Below are positions 1 to 7,467 of a DNA stretch of 28,070 bases, piece after piece; within the stretch, counting starts at the first letter, position 1, and every line of letters begins with the position of its first letter. This DNA is from a virus: positions 1-28,070 of IMG/VR virus record IMGVR_UViG_3300037225_001478. The stretch is one strand, 5' to 3'. A model generated the notes under the pieces. It was not told the origin of the DNA. It saw nothing but the letters and a program-made list of their open reading frames with translations, and did not search any database. Position numbers and translations under genes: made by a program.

Positions 1-366
1 TTGAAGCCTCAATTATCATTTGAAGTCTTTGATGAATACCTGAAGATTACTCTCTACGGGGAGGGGAATCCATTCGTCCATGTTGCCGATATTAATAACG
101 CTATAATGACCATCAAGAAGTTATCAGAGGAAAACAAGCGCACAAAAATTCTTGTCGATGCGTTCAATGTGCCTAATGTGAGGGATATGCAAAAATTTTA
201 TATCGGCGCGCTGGTTACCACTATATTCGGAAATAAATTCAAATTAGCGATGCTTAGAAAGCCGGAGCACATAAACAAGTTTGCGGAGAACATGGCGGTA
301 AATAGCGGAGCTAACGTACACGTTGACAGCAGCGAACAAAAAGCTCTTAGCTGGTTATTGACGTAG
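1..366 (+). CDS. STAS-like small cytosolic protein
   Basis: A 121-residue protein read from a TTG at the first base of the window; it ends with TAG at 364-366. The pattern of alternating strands and helices, with a central ILVDAFNVPN strand/turn and a later KFAENMAVNSGANVHV stretch ending in a short acidic helix, resembles the small SpoIIAA/STAS-like proteins common in Desulfobacterota, which are thought to bind partner regulators. Homologues begin at about the same place, so the gene is probably complete, but an upstream start outside the window cannot be excluded. It lies before the phage packaging genes and is separated from them by a 250-base non-coding stretch, so it may be host DNA or an unrelated early gene. 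Function is inferred from fold resemblance only. Confidence 0.55.
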   Translation: MKPQLSFEVFDEYLKITLYGEGNPFVHVADINNAIMTIKKLSEENKRTKILVDAFNVPNVRDMQKFYIGALVTTIFGNKFKLAMLRKPEHINKFAENMAVNSGANVHVDSSEQKALSWLLT

Positions 367-392
367 ATTCGTAAGCGATCATCGCGCCTTTG

Positions 393-425
393 AAATCGTA
401 ATCCTCAAATCGCTCTTTACGATTT
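393..425. other. 9-bp perfect inverted repeat in the 367-618 non-coding stretch
   Basis: AAATCGTAA at 393-401 is answered by TTACGATTT at 417-425 around a 15-nt loop. No T-tract follows on the + strand, so a classical terminator for the first gene is not well supported. It sits just upstream of the terminase genes and could be an operator, a packaging-site element or a weak terminator. I see no convincing promoter in 367-618. Confidence 0.4.
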
Positions 426-437
426 GTTGATGCAAAA

Positions 438-491
438 CGTAGTCCGGATTTTTAGACCCGTTTGATAACGGACATAAATGTCCGCGCTACG
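438..491. repeat. Two opposed copies of palindromic repeat family A
   Basis: Positions 438-460 are a reverse-oriented copy of the element found elsewhere as cgggtctaaagacccg followed by gactacg. Positions 469-491 are a forward copy with a different stem: cggacataaatgtccg followed by cgctacg. Both keep the TAAA loop. In the second copy both stem arms have changed together (GTC/GAC to ACA/TGT), so pairing is preserved. The ATG at 478 lies inside the loop of the second copy, which argues against it as a real start codon. Confidence 0.7.
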
Positions 492-618
492 TATCAATCC
501 TTACCCGGTCTTACCCGCAAAATACCTTGTCAAGTCCTTTAACTGTCGTTTGAGAGCCGCCCAGCCCCACCCAGAGCCAGCCAAAGAAATCACAAAAATC
601 AGGGCTTATAATGCAGCC

Positions 619-1071
619 ATGAAAAAAGAGCGGACTTCTAAACCCGATAAAACCGAAATTCAAAAAGCAATCTGTAATATGATTGCCGCATCAAACAAAT
701 CTGTCCGCAGTATTCTCAAGGAATTATCAAAATCTAAAAATGGCGTACCTGATCTGTCCACATTCATGGAATGGCTCAATGATAAAGAATTTGCACAGCA
801 ATACGCGCGGGCCAAAGAAGAGCAGTACGCGTTTTTAGCGGAGGAGATACTGGAAATTGCCGATGATGAAAGCCTTGATGTTGCCTTTGACGATAAGGGC
901 AAGCCGTTTGTTGACAAGGAGCATATCACCCGCTCCAAACTCCGTGTGGATGCCCGCAAGTTGATTTTAAGCGAACTAAAGCCGAAGATATCCCCGGACA
1001 AAACAGGCGCGGGGCATGGCGCGGAGGCAGGTTTAACCGTTAACATTATTGATAAGTATGAGGTCAGGTAG
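619..1071 (+). CDS. Terminase small subunit (Sf6/bbp29-like)
   Basis: This 150-residue protein should recognise the phage packaging site and recruit the large terminase. The segment AICNMIAASNKSVRSILKE, followed by STFMEWLNDKEFAQQYARAK and AEEILEIADDES, matches the helix-turn-helix and central-domain pattern of Sf6-type small terminases, which have a similar length. The reading frame is open back to an ATG at 478, but that codon lies inside a repeat hairpin and would add 47 residues unlike the family. The ATG at 619 puts the family's first helix about 18 residues in, so I prefer it even though its ribosome binding site is weak. Its stop codon overlaps the start of the large terminase by one base. 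The C-terminal 20 or so residues (glycine- and alanine-rich, then NIIDKYEV) would contact the large subunit by analogy. Confidence 0.8.
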   Translation: MKKERTSKPDKTEIQKAICNMIAASNKSVRSILKELSKSKNGVPDLSTFMEWLNDKEFAQQYARAKEEQYAFLAEEILEIADDESLDVAFDDKGKPFVDKEHITRSKLRVDARKLILSELKPKISPDKTGAGHGAEAGLTVNIIDKYEVR

Positions 1072-2525
1072 TGGAGATCACAATTCCTTATAATTACACG
1101 CCGCGAAATTATCAGGCAGGGCTGTTTAATTGCATTCCGAACGGTTATAAGCGCGGGGTTGCTGTGTGGCACAGGAGATCAGGCAAAGACAAGACCCTGC
1201 TCAATCTCATCGTAAAAGAAGCCCACAAGCGTGTCGGTACGTATTATTACTTTTTCCCCACGTACAACCAGGGCCGGAAAGTTCTATGGGACGGAATAGA
1301 CCGCGACGGATTCCGGTACATGGATCATATTCCGGAATCTATACGCGAGAACACTAACCAGGCTGAAATGAAAATCAAGCTGAAGTGCGGCTCACTCATC
1401 CAGATCATCGGGACGGATAACATCGACGCGATCATGGGTACTAATCCTGTGGGGTGCGTTTTTTCGGAGTACAGCTTACAGAACCCCGCGGCATGGGATT
1501 TGATACGGCCTATTTTAGCGGAAAACGGCGGATGGGCGCTATTTAATTACACGCCCAGGGGACGCAACCATGGTTTTATTTTATATGAAATGGCGAAGAA
1601 TAACCCTGCATGGTTCTGCGAATTGCTCACCGTCGATGATACCGATGTGGTCAGTCCTGGAATGATTCAGGCTGAACGAGAATCAGGTATGTCGGAATCA
1701 AAGATCAAGCAGGAATTCTATTGCTCGTTTGAGGCTTCACTGGATACGTGTTTCTTCATGGGAGTTCTTGAAGATCATAAATATTTACAGGCGGGGACCA
1801 TCGGCAGCGTTCTTATCGATAAGAAGACAAAGGATATTGATTTTATCGAGACTACGCAGGGAACAATCGAACTGTGGCGTTTTCCGTATTTCCTGACGGA
1901 TAAGTGGGACCAGCTCCACTGGAAGTACCGCTATTGTATCGGGTCCGATATCGGAGAGGGATTGCAGCAGGATTATTCTGTGGCTTATGTCTATGACCGC
2001 TGCAAAAAAGAGTTTGTGGCCCGCATGCGGAGCAATGCGATTGATTCGTACAAGTGGGGAGACAGGCTTTTTAATTTATCCCGCTATTATGAAAACGCGC
2101 TAATCGTTCCGGAGAGAAACGGCGCGGGCATCACCACGATCGACAGGCTTATCGCTCTCAAAGCAAATTTGTATGTCAAAGAGAAAATCGATTCGATCGG
2201 CAAGGCGCTCACCAAGCAATACGGTTTTTTAGAGACTCGTGAGGCCAAGCAGCTGGTCTGCGGATCTCTTAAATCGTATCTGGCACAGCACAAGCCGGTT
2301 TATTGCCGGTACCTGCTGGGGGAATGCGCAACTTTTATCAAGGATGAAGAAAAGGAAAAGCTGGGTGCGGACAGTAATTTTCACGATGATTGCGTGATCG
2401 CCGCGGCGCTCGCGCTGCATGGAGATTTTTATCTGCCGAAGTGTGAAAAGATTCCAAGGCCTGTAAGCGGCTTTCGAGCGCGTCAGGCTGCAGAGGCGAA
2501 AGAGGGGGAAATATGGGCGAGTTGA
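1071..2525 (+). CDS. Terminase large subunit (packaging ATPase/nuclease)
   Basis: This is the motor that pumps DNA into the procapsid and cuts it. The N-terminal ATPase domain has a Walker A-like segment HRRSGKDKT (residues 34-42), a Walker B-type strand ending in FSEYS (131-135, with the acidic residue E133) and a coupling motif NYTPRGRNH (159-167). The C-terminal RNase H-like nuclease domain shows D293 in GSDIGEG, E348 in VPERNGAG and the HDD pair at 438-440, the expected metal ligands. At 484 residues it is normal for the family. It starts at GTG 1071, inside the stop of the small subunit, with GAGGTCAGG just upstream, which implies translational coupling. Its last codons (2513-2525) are duplicated at the start of the next gene; see the repeat entry there. 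Confidence 0.93.
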   Translation: MEITIPYNYTPRNYQAGLFNCIPNGYKRGVAVWHRRSGKDKTLLNLIVKEAHKRVGTYYYFFPTYNQGRKVLWDGIDRDGFRYMDHIPESIRENTNQAEMKIKLKCGSLIQIIGTDNIDAIMGTNPVGCVFSEYSLQNPAAWDLIRPILAENGGWALFNYTPRGRNHGFILYEMAKNNPAWFCELLTVDDTDVVSPGMIQAERESGMSESKIKQEFYCSFEASLDTCFFMGVLEDHKYLQAGTIGSVLIDKKTKDIDFIETTQGTIELWRFPYFLTDKWDQLHWKYRYCIGSDIGEGLQQDYSVAYVYDRCKKEFVARMRSNAIDSYKWGDRLFNLSRYYENALIVPERNGAGITTIDRLIALKANLYVKEKIDSIGKALTKQYGFLETREAKQLVCGSLKSYLAQHKPVYCRYLLGECATFIKDEEKEKLGADSNFHDDCVIAAALALHGDFYLPKCEKIPRPVSGFRARQAAEAKEGEIWAS

Positions 2526-2526
2526 A
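2513..2526 (+). repeat. 14-bp direct repeat, left copy (pairs with 2671-2684)
   Basis: The sequence atgggcgagttgaa occurs here across the terminase stop codon and again at 2671-2684, where it forms the start of the next gene. The two copies bracket a block of palindromic repeats. Joining them restores a compact boundary in which agaggggg (from about 2502) would be a strong ribosome binding site for an overlapping start. This looks like a target-site duplication. Confidence 0.75.
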
Positions 2527-2670
2527 ATTGTTTCCACTTCCGTCACTTCGCGACACCTCGGCCTGCGGAGGACATTAATTGTAGGACGCGTTTCCAAAAA
2601 CGCGCCACTCGGATCGTTCAGGGAACGATCCCTACAGTATAGTTCGTAATGACAAAAGGGAGAGAAATCA
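2527..2670. repeat. Palindromic repeat cassette, families D and C
   Basis: A family D element (about 2530-2579; shared core ends gcggaggacattaattg) is followed by a family C element (2580-2640; opens gtaggacgcg and ends ccctacagta, with internal hairpins acgcgtttccaaaaacgcg and gatcgttcagggaacgatc). No gene is visible. About 20 bases before 2671 carry a short ribosome binding site, gggagag. Confidence 0.75.
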
Positions 2671-3189
2671 ATGGGCGAGTTGAACCATCAAAGTGACAGG
2701 CAAAGTGACAGGCAAAGTGACAGGGAGAAACTTAAGCGCACAAAGGAAGTCGTTAAACTGGATGGCCGTTTGCTCGAAGCCTGCGCTGAATTACGGCACG
2801 CAGTTGAACATCCGAATGAGAGCGCGGATATTATTATTGCTAAAGGACTTTACCGCAAGAAGGACCCGGAAGCGATTATGACAATTGACTGTGACGGCGT
2901 TGTTGTCGGGTACAAAATAAAAGAGTGTTCGCCGCTTGCGATCAATCCGTATTACGACCGGTATGTTTATGTGAGGACTCCCAATTATCGCCTTAAGGAT
3001 TTATCAGACAAGGAACTGGCGACGATAAAATTTACTGTTTTGGAATCATTCTTTGAACAGCAGCAGGGAGAGATTCATGTTGAAGTGATCGGGGAAGGCG
3101 CTCTTTTGATGTGGCAGAGGTTCATGGTGGCTTTTGCCTACAAATATCAAAACGCGACGGTGCAGGTGCCGAGAGGATTACCGCAATGA
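2671..3189 (+). CDS. Uncharacterised small phage protein between terminase and portal
   Basis: A 172-residue soluble protein that I do not recognise. It begins with a low-complexity stretch encoded by three perfect 12-bp tandem repeats (2689-2724), read as SDRQSDRQSDRE. A globular part then alternates strands and helices (for example AIMTIDCDGVVVGYKIKE and RYVYVRTPNYRL) and ends in a helix rich in aromatic residues. Its place between large terminase and portal suggests a packaging or virion-accessory role, but nothing shows one. The start is supported by gggagag eight bases upstream. Its TGA stop falls in gcaatgaca, a string that also ends the family B repeats. Confidence 0.7.
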   Translation: MGELNHQSDRQSDRQSDREKLKRTKEVVKLDGRLLEACAELRHAVEHPNESADIIIAKGLYRKKDPEAIMTIDCDGVVVGYKIKECSPLAINPYYDRYVYVRTPNYRLKDLSDKELATIKFTVLESFFEQQQGEIHVEVIGEGALLMWQRFMVAFAYKYQNATVQVPRGLPQ

Positions 3190-3191
3190 CA

Positions 3192-3351
3192 GAAAAACAA
3201 TCCTCCTCCGGCGCTTCGCGCCACCTCCTCCAAAGGAGGACAGGTAAGGAACTAATAGTTAGATTTGCGGGTCTAAAGACCCGGACTACGAAAGATTAAA
3301 AGAAGAGATTGCCACGCCGCATGAGATGCGGCTCGCAATGATAGACGAAGG
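3192..3351. repeat. Palindromic repeat cassette, families D, A and B
   Basis: Family D at about 3201-3243 (hairpins ccggcgcttcgcgcc and ctcctccaaaggag), family A at 3264-3299 (cgggtctaaagacccg at 3268-3283) and family B at 3305-3343 (ccgcat gag atgcgg apex inside gagattgcc...gcaatgata). The string gcaatgaca at 3183-3191, across the previous stop codon, recurs at 3352-3360 just before the portal ribosome binding site. It therefore brackets the cassette, although family B itself ends in nearly the same string. Confidence 0.75.
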
Positions 3352-3373
3352 GCAATGACACGATAGGAATAAT

Positions 3374-5344
3374 ATGCAAAATCAAGATGAGACATTGGTG
3401 ACGCCCACTTCGGGAATTAATATTAAGAAAATACAGGAATCCGGCGCGGATGACAAGGTGGTGGAAGTCTATCGCCTTTTGAAGCGATACAAGGAAGACA
3501 CCGAGCGTCAGGAGTGGGAGAAGCAGGTCTATAAGCGCGGCTGGGAAGTGGCCTGGGGGAAAAAGGACGCTTTGTGGTCCGATGAAGAAAAGAATCAGAT
3601 GATTAATCGCGGGCAGATTCCTATTGCGATCAATGACGTCAGCAAGGGCGTTCAGGGATCCGCGGCCGTGGCTACAGCCAATAAGCCAGGCATTAATGTC
3701 AAACCGATAGGATCGTCTGATTTGTACGTCGCGGAGTTGCTCAAGCGCGGGTTTGACTTTGTGTGGGGGCAGAATAACGGCGGGGAAGTCCTGTTTGATG
3801 TGGTGAAGGAATGCAAGACGGGGTCGCTGGGCGTGATCGATGTAAAGTTCGATGAAACAAAAGGAAAGTTCGGGAAAATTATTTTCCTCTCCGATAATCC
3901 GCTGGATTACTATTGGGACAAGAAGTCGCGGCTCTCAAGCAAGGTTGATTCCCATCTTATCAAAGCTCACCTGATTACGAGGCAATACGCTAAAGACAAT
4001 TACGATGTCACGGATGACGACCTCGAGTTTAATATGGTGCCGAAGGATTCAGAGGTGGGGCAATCTTCAGCGGGTCACCCGGGTGAGGATGAATACGCCC
4101 GCATGCTTACTTCCGAGGATAAAGATAGTCGTTCTGACCATGACCCAGCCGAGGACGCCGATGTTTATGAAATCGAAGCGTGGCTGATCAAGAAAGAGAA
4201 AACACACTCCGTGATGACGGTTAATCCTCAAACGTCCGCGGTCGAGAAGTTTGAGTTTGACTCTAAAAAAGAAGCCCAGGCGCGGATTGATGAATTAAAG
4301 AGCGAGTTCGGGTTGGACGCCACGTACAAAGAGAAGGTTACCGAAGTCCGGAAACAGCGGATCATTGTCGGCAAGAAACTCATCTCCGAAGAAACCAATC
4401 CTTACGGCCTGGATTCCGACGCCGATCCGGTTATTCCAAAACTGTTGGTCGGCCATGATCGGTCTTATAGCGGCTATTTTGTGGGGCCGACGTACAGGGC
4501 AATCGAAATATCAAAGAGCCGCAATAAACGCCGCACGCAGACGGTTTATGTCATTTCCAAGAACATTGACGCGCCTGTCATGATGACGGAAGGTTGCAAG
4601 TGGGAGAACGATCCAAAATACGGCGATAGCCTGAAGGTGCCCAAAGACGCGCCGTTTGCGCCTTCGCGTTTGCTTCCCGGGACGACGTCTTCGGAACTGA
4701 TGGCCATGGAGCAGCGCGACGAAGTGGCGCTCAATGATGAGTTCGATATGCAGGAAGTGATGAAGGGGAAATTGCCGCCGGGCGTTGATTCCGGGAAACT
4801 CGTTATCGCCCTCCAGGATCAGGCGGGTATGATGTCCACGCCATTCTTAGGCGTGGTGGAATCAACCATCGAGAAAACGGCAAAAGTTTTATTTTCATTG
4901 ATGCTGCGGCACTGGCCGAGGCAGATGTGGGAGCGTTTGATCGATCCGGAAGAGGTAAGTAGCTGGCAGCCGGAAAAGGATAAACAGATTGACCCGAACA
5001 CCGGAGAGACCGTGCCGCCCGATCCCAACGATATTCAGGCCAAGTGGATTGCGGCTGTCGATCAGGTGCGTCCCGCGGACATCACCAAAGACCCGCCTAT
5101 CGATCTGGAAGGTCTGCATATCAGGATTGTTGCCGGTTCGACGACACCGACAAACAGGATGGCGAAACGCCTCGATGCCATGGAAATGGTGAAGGCTGGT
5201 ATTTATCCGCCGGAAATCGCTTTGGATTACATCGACGATCCGAACGCGGATAAAGCAAAGATATTGTTACAGCAGGAGAAACAACAGCAGATGCAGATGA
5301 TGATTGCACGAAGCGGCAATAGCGGGGGCGGCGGTGAATGTTAA
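3374..5344 (+). CDS. Portal protein (P22-type)
   Basis: This protein should form the twelve-fold ring at the capsid vertex through which DNA enters and leaves. At 656 residues it is in the range of the P22-type portal family. The N-terminal part is helical and charged, followed by PIAINDVSKGVQ (from about residue 83) and then ATANKPGINVKP, the pattern that in P22-type portals leads into the wing and clip region. The C-terminal region has helices around GVVESTIEKTAKVLFSLML and a glutamine/methionine-rich tail (QQEKQQQMQMM) ending in a glycine run, consistent with a barrel-like extension. The start has an AGGA ribosome binding site. The stop overlaps by four bases the 3' end of a gene on the opposite strand. 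The assignment rests on sequence pattern plus position after the terminase. Confidence 0.85.
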   Translation: MQNQDETLVTPTSGINIKKIQESGADDKVVEVYRLLKRYKEDTERQEWEKQVYKRGWEVAWGKKDALWSDEEKNQMINRGQIPIAINDVSKGVQGSAAVATANKPGINVKPIGSSDLYVAELLKRGFDFVWGQNNGGEVLFDVVKECKTGSLGVIDVKFDETKGKFGKIIFLSDNPLDYYWDKKSRLSSKVDSHLIKAHLITRQYAKDNYDVTDDDLEFNMVPKDSEVGQSSAGHPGEDEYARMLTSEDKDSRSDHDPAEDADVYEIEAWLIKKEKTHSVMTVNPQTSAVEKFEFDSKKEAQARIDELKSEFGLDATYKEKVTEVRKQRIIVGKKLISEETNPYGLDSDADPVIPKLLVGHDRSYSGYFVGPTYRAIEISKSRNKRRTQTVYVISKNIDAPVMMTEGCKWENDPKYGDSLKVPKDAPFAPSRLLPGTTSSELMAMEQRDEVALNDEFDMQEVMKGKLPPGVDSGKLVIALQDQAGMMSTPFLGVVESTIEKTAKVLFSLMLRHWPRQMWERLIDPEEVSSWQPEKDKQIDPNTGETVPPDPNDIQAKWIAAVDQVRPADITKDPPIDLEGLHIRIVAGSTTPTNRMAKRLDAMEMVKAGIYPPEIALDYIDDPNADKAKILLQQEKQQQMQMMIARSGNSGGGGEC

Positions 5345-5847
5345 TACTCTTTATTTCTGACAATTTTATCGATATGGCTTTTGGCTGTCTCATATATTCG
5401 ATAATGATTTTCTTCGAATATTACGTTTTTACAATTAAGTTTCAAGAATTCCGGACAGCAAAATTTATTTGATAGATAGATAAAAGGCAAATCATGTGTT
5501 TTGCAGATAGGAAATCTATCAACCACGAAAGAATCGTTGCTATAAATTGTTGTTTTCCACTTTTGTTCGCCAATGGGGAAATATTTTATTTTATACGGGA
5601 GAGATTTTGATGGGTTTAATATTCGAGACATTATGGCATACATTAATACAACACTGCACAGAACCAATAGGATTGTTGACCATAATGGCATGGGTGACTG
5701 CAGTATTTCAAATAAAATATGTTTTAGACTTTTGGAAAAAGCCACACCCCCCAGTGTCGCAGCAACAGCAAAAACAATTAATGAAACAATTGCATTATGC
5801 ACATCTGCGAATATTTTTTTTAGCCATTGTTTTAGTATTTTCAACAT
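5341..5847 (-). CDS. Reverse-strand membrane protein with a Cys-rich tail (moron-like)
   Basis: A 168-residue protein read against the direction of all surrounding phage genes. It has a basic amphipathic N-terminus, two predicted membrane helices (about residues 18-38 and 55-74), and a soluble C-terminal domain with C115-K-T-H118, C130-C131 and C139, a layout that could bind zinc. I do not recognise the family. It fills the gap after the portal, overlapping its end by four bases. Upstream, on the minus strand, is a candidate promoter shared almost base for base with another reverse gene (see 5887-5915). Independent promoter, opposite strand and no structural role are the marks of a moron, a gene expressed from the prophage for the host's or prophage's benefit, such as superinfection exclusion. 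That function is inference. A + strand frame (5610-5879) competes for this stretch. Confidence 0.6.
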   Translation of the reverse strand: MLKILKQWLKKIFADVHNAIVSLIVFAVAATLGGVAFSKSLKHILFEILQSPMPLWSTILLVLCSVVLMYAIMSRILNPSKSLPYKIKYFPIGEQKWKTTIYSNDSFVVDRFPICKTHDLPFIYLSNKFCCPEFLKLNCKNVIFEENHYRIYETAKSHIDKIVRNKEY

Positions 5848-5886
5848 CTGCTCTTTTTTTTCGATTGTCGGGTGGATAATGTATTA

Positions 5887-5915
5887 TGATTACCATTTTA
5901 TTTATTATTATTCAA
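5887..5915 (-). promoter_or_regulatory. Candidate promoter for the reverse gene at 5341-5847
   Basis: Read on the minus strand, TTGAAT (5915-5910) and TAATCA (5892-5887) are separated by 17 bases of A/T-rich DNA. The surrounding 64 nt (5888-5951) match 11443-11506 at all but two positions, and both copies sit upstream of a minus-strand gene. The -10 match is modest; the case rests on the spacing and the shared context. Confidence 0.5.
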
Positions 5916-5929
5916 GAGGTTGGAATTTA

Positions 5930-6068
5930 CGGGTCTAAAGACCCGGACTACGAAAGATAAGAAAGTAGGGCGCGTTTCCCTAAACGCGCCGCGCGGATCG
6001 TTCAGGGGAACGATCCCTACAGTAGATATGGGATTGCCGCCCTTCGACAGGATCAGGGCGCAATGACA
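5930..6068. repeat. Palindromic repeat cassette, families A, C and a B/E hybrid
   Basis: Family A hairpin at 5930-5945 (cgggtctaaagacccg, then gactacg), family C at 5965-6025 and, at 6031-6068, a family B frame (gattgcc...gcaatgaca) whose apex is replaced by the family E hairpin cccttcgacaggatcaggg (6040-6058). Nesting of E inside B shows that these units recombine as modules. Confidence 0.75.
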
Positions 6069-6082
6069 AAGGGAAGTAGGCA

Positions 6083-6172
6083 ATGACTGACGTGCAGAAG
6101 AAAATCATCATTGAAATATTAAAAGCCCTCAAGGGCATTGAAAGGATGTTGCAGGAACTTATTAAGAAATAG
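6083..6172 (+). CDS. Putative 29-residue amphipathic peptide
   Basis: A very short frame with a usable ribosome binding site (gggaagtagg) ending five bases before ATG 6083. The peptide is a single regular helix by eye, with isoleucine and leucine spaced like a coiled coil (KKIIIEILKALK, then RMLQELIKK). It is followed by a good intrinsic terminator at 6201-6238, which supports a real transcript end here. The start codon lies in gcaatgac, the same string that ends the family B repeats. I know no homologue. It could be a genuine small regulatory or membrane-active peptide, or a chance frame. Confidence 0.4.
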   Translation: MTDVQKKIIIEILKALKGIERMLQELIKK

Positions 6173-6200
6173 CTTACGTTTCGATCAGTACACGAAATTA

Positions 6201-6238
6201 AAGGCGGCTTATCTCGAAAGGGATGGCCGTCTTTTTTT
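6201..6238 (+). terminator. Intrinsic terminator
   Basis: AAGGCGGCT (6201-6209) pairs with GGCCGTCTT (6225-6233), with two wobble pairs, and ATC (6211-6213) with GAT (6222-6224). A run of seven T follows (6232-6238). It separates the packaging/portal transcript and tiny peptide gene from the scaffold-capsid genes. The 80 bases from 6239 to the scaffold start hold nothing else I can name. Confidence 0.7.
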
Positions 6239-6321
6239 ATGCCTTCTGGACGGGCTTTAAATGTCCAAGAAACCGGTTACCGTGGCGACCGCATAAGCCA
6301 TGCGATTGAAAGAGAGGAATT

Positions 6322-7431
6322 ATGGGACTGGGAGATTTCGCAAAAGAAGAGTTCAGCAAAGAAGAGCTGGAGGCTTTGGGAGAAACTCCGGAAAAAGTTG
6401 ACGATACTAAGACGGACGATGGAACCGGAACAATCCAGACCGAAGTTAAGACTGATGAGGTTAAAACGGAAGAAGTCAAGACAGAGGTCAAAACCGAGAC
6501 AGATGTTAAACCCGTCGAATTGTCAACCGATGAAAAAGCAATAGCAGATCAGGAAGGCGTCAAACTCATTACCGACGACAAAGGCAAACAATGGCTCGTT
6601 GATGATGAGGGCGCGAAAATCCCGGTGGAGAGATGGCGCAAGAACTTCGCAAAGACACACGCGGATGTCGATACCGCCAAAAAGACCGCCGAAGAAACGA
6701 ACAGAAAATTAAACCTTCTCAAAGAGTTAGGAGTTGAAAAGTATTACGATCTTTATCCCGATGAAAAACCGGCAAATTACGCGCCTCCGGTAAAGGCCGA
6801 CGCAGCCGCGGCAACCGCAGCTATAACTGACGAAGATTTCAATACGATGCTCGTCAATGGTGGCAAATATAACGGCTGGGCTTTAGGCGATGTGGCGAAG
6901 GAAGACCCGATAGCGGCAAGTCTGATGCTCAATAATTATCTGGAGAGCAAACGGGCAGTCGTTGAAAAGGAATCAAAACGCCAGGCTGATTTTCAGCAGA
7001 ACTTCGAACAGGAACGCAATTCGTTTTGTTACAACAGGGCAAAGGAGCTTTTTAACAAGTCCGATAATTTCACGGACGCGGAAAAAGCGCAGGTGGTCAA
7101 AGTCTACGAGGATTTATCCAAGTGGATGCTTGACAACAAAAAGAGCCATTACAATATGGAAGACGCCTATGCCCTGATGAACAAAGACAATATTATTGCC
7201 TCCAAAGTTGCCGAAGCCTCCAAAGCTGCAATCGAAAAGCTGACGAAGCCGGGAGCGAAGTCCATCGGCACTGTTTCCACAGATGGAAAGCAAACGGGTT
7301 TTGAATCCTATTTGACGATGACGGAAGATCAGTTGTCGGATGCCATTGATAAGATGACGGATAAAGAATTTAAGACGTTTCTGAAAGACGCTCCGAAAGA
7401 ATTACGGGATAAACATCCGGGGGTGTTCTGA
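6322..7431 (+). CDS. Putative scaffolding protein
   Basis: A 369-residue, strongly acidic and lysine-rich protein immediately before the major capsid gene, where phages of this type encode the scaffold that guides procapsid assembly and then leaves. Residues about 40-62 are a low-complexity run of EVKT/DEVKT-like repeats. The middle is predicted to be largely helical with long charged stretches and an alanine-rich segment. The C-terminus has a compact helical domain (TMTEDQLSDAIDKMTDKEF) that could contact the coat protein, as in P22. GAGAGGAATT precedes the ATG. No single motif proves the function; composition and position do most of the work. The next gene follows after 36 bases and is likely cotranscribed. 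Confidence 0.65.
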   Translation: MGLGDFAKEEFSKEELEALGETPEKVDDTKTDDGTGTIQTEVKTDEVKTEEVKTEVKTETDVKPVELSTDEKAIADQEGVKLITDDKGKQWLVDDEGAKIPVERWRKNFAKTHADVDTAKKTAEETNRKLNLLKELGVEKYYDLYPDEKPANYAPPVKADAAAATAAITDEDFNTMLVNGGKYNGWALGDVAKEDPIAASLMLNNYLESKRAVVEKESKRQADFQQNFEQERNSFCYNRAKELFNKSDNFTDAEKAQVVKVYEDLSKWMLDNKKSHYNMEDAYALMNKDNIIASKVAEASKAAIEKLTKPGAKSIGTVSTDGKQTGFESYLTMTEDQLSDAIDKMTDKEFKTFLKDAPKELRDKHPGVF

Positions 7432-7467
7432 CTTTTTGTGAAGGCCAACACATAAGGAGTTTTAAAA

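Noticed and set aside
478-618. N-terminal extension of the small terminase from ATG 478
   Set aside because: The ATG lies in the loop of a palindromic repeat, no ribosome binding site is visible and the added 47 residues are unlike the family.
660-1172. Long minus-strand frame opposite the small terminase
   Set aside because: It is antisense to a recognised gene, serine-rich in the way of shadow frames, and has no supporting start site.
2229-2597. Minus-strand frame across the end of the large terminase and the first repeat cassette
   Set aside because: It is antisense to the conserved nuclease domain and depends on repeat DNA for its start.
5547-5879. A + strand frame over the reverse gene at 5341-5847, with a good ribosome binding site before ATG 5610 and two hydrophobic segments
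   Set aside because: The reverse frame is longer, abuts the portal end exactly and has the shared upstream promoter module. The hydrophobic segments largely mirror those of the reverse gene. It remains a possible alternative and is not fully excluded.
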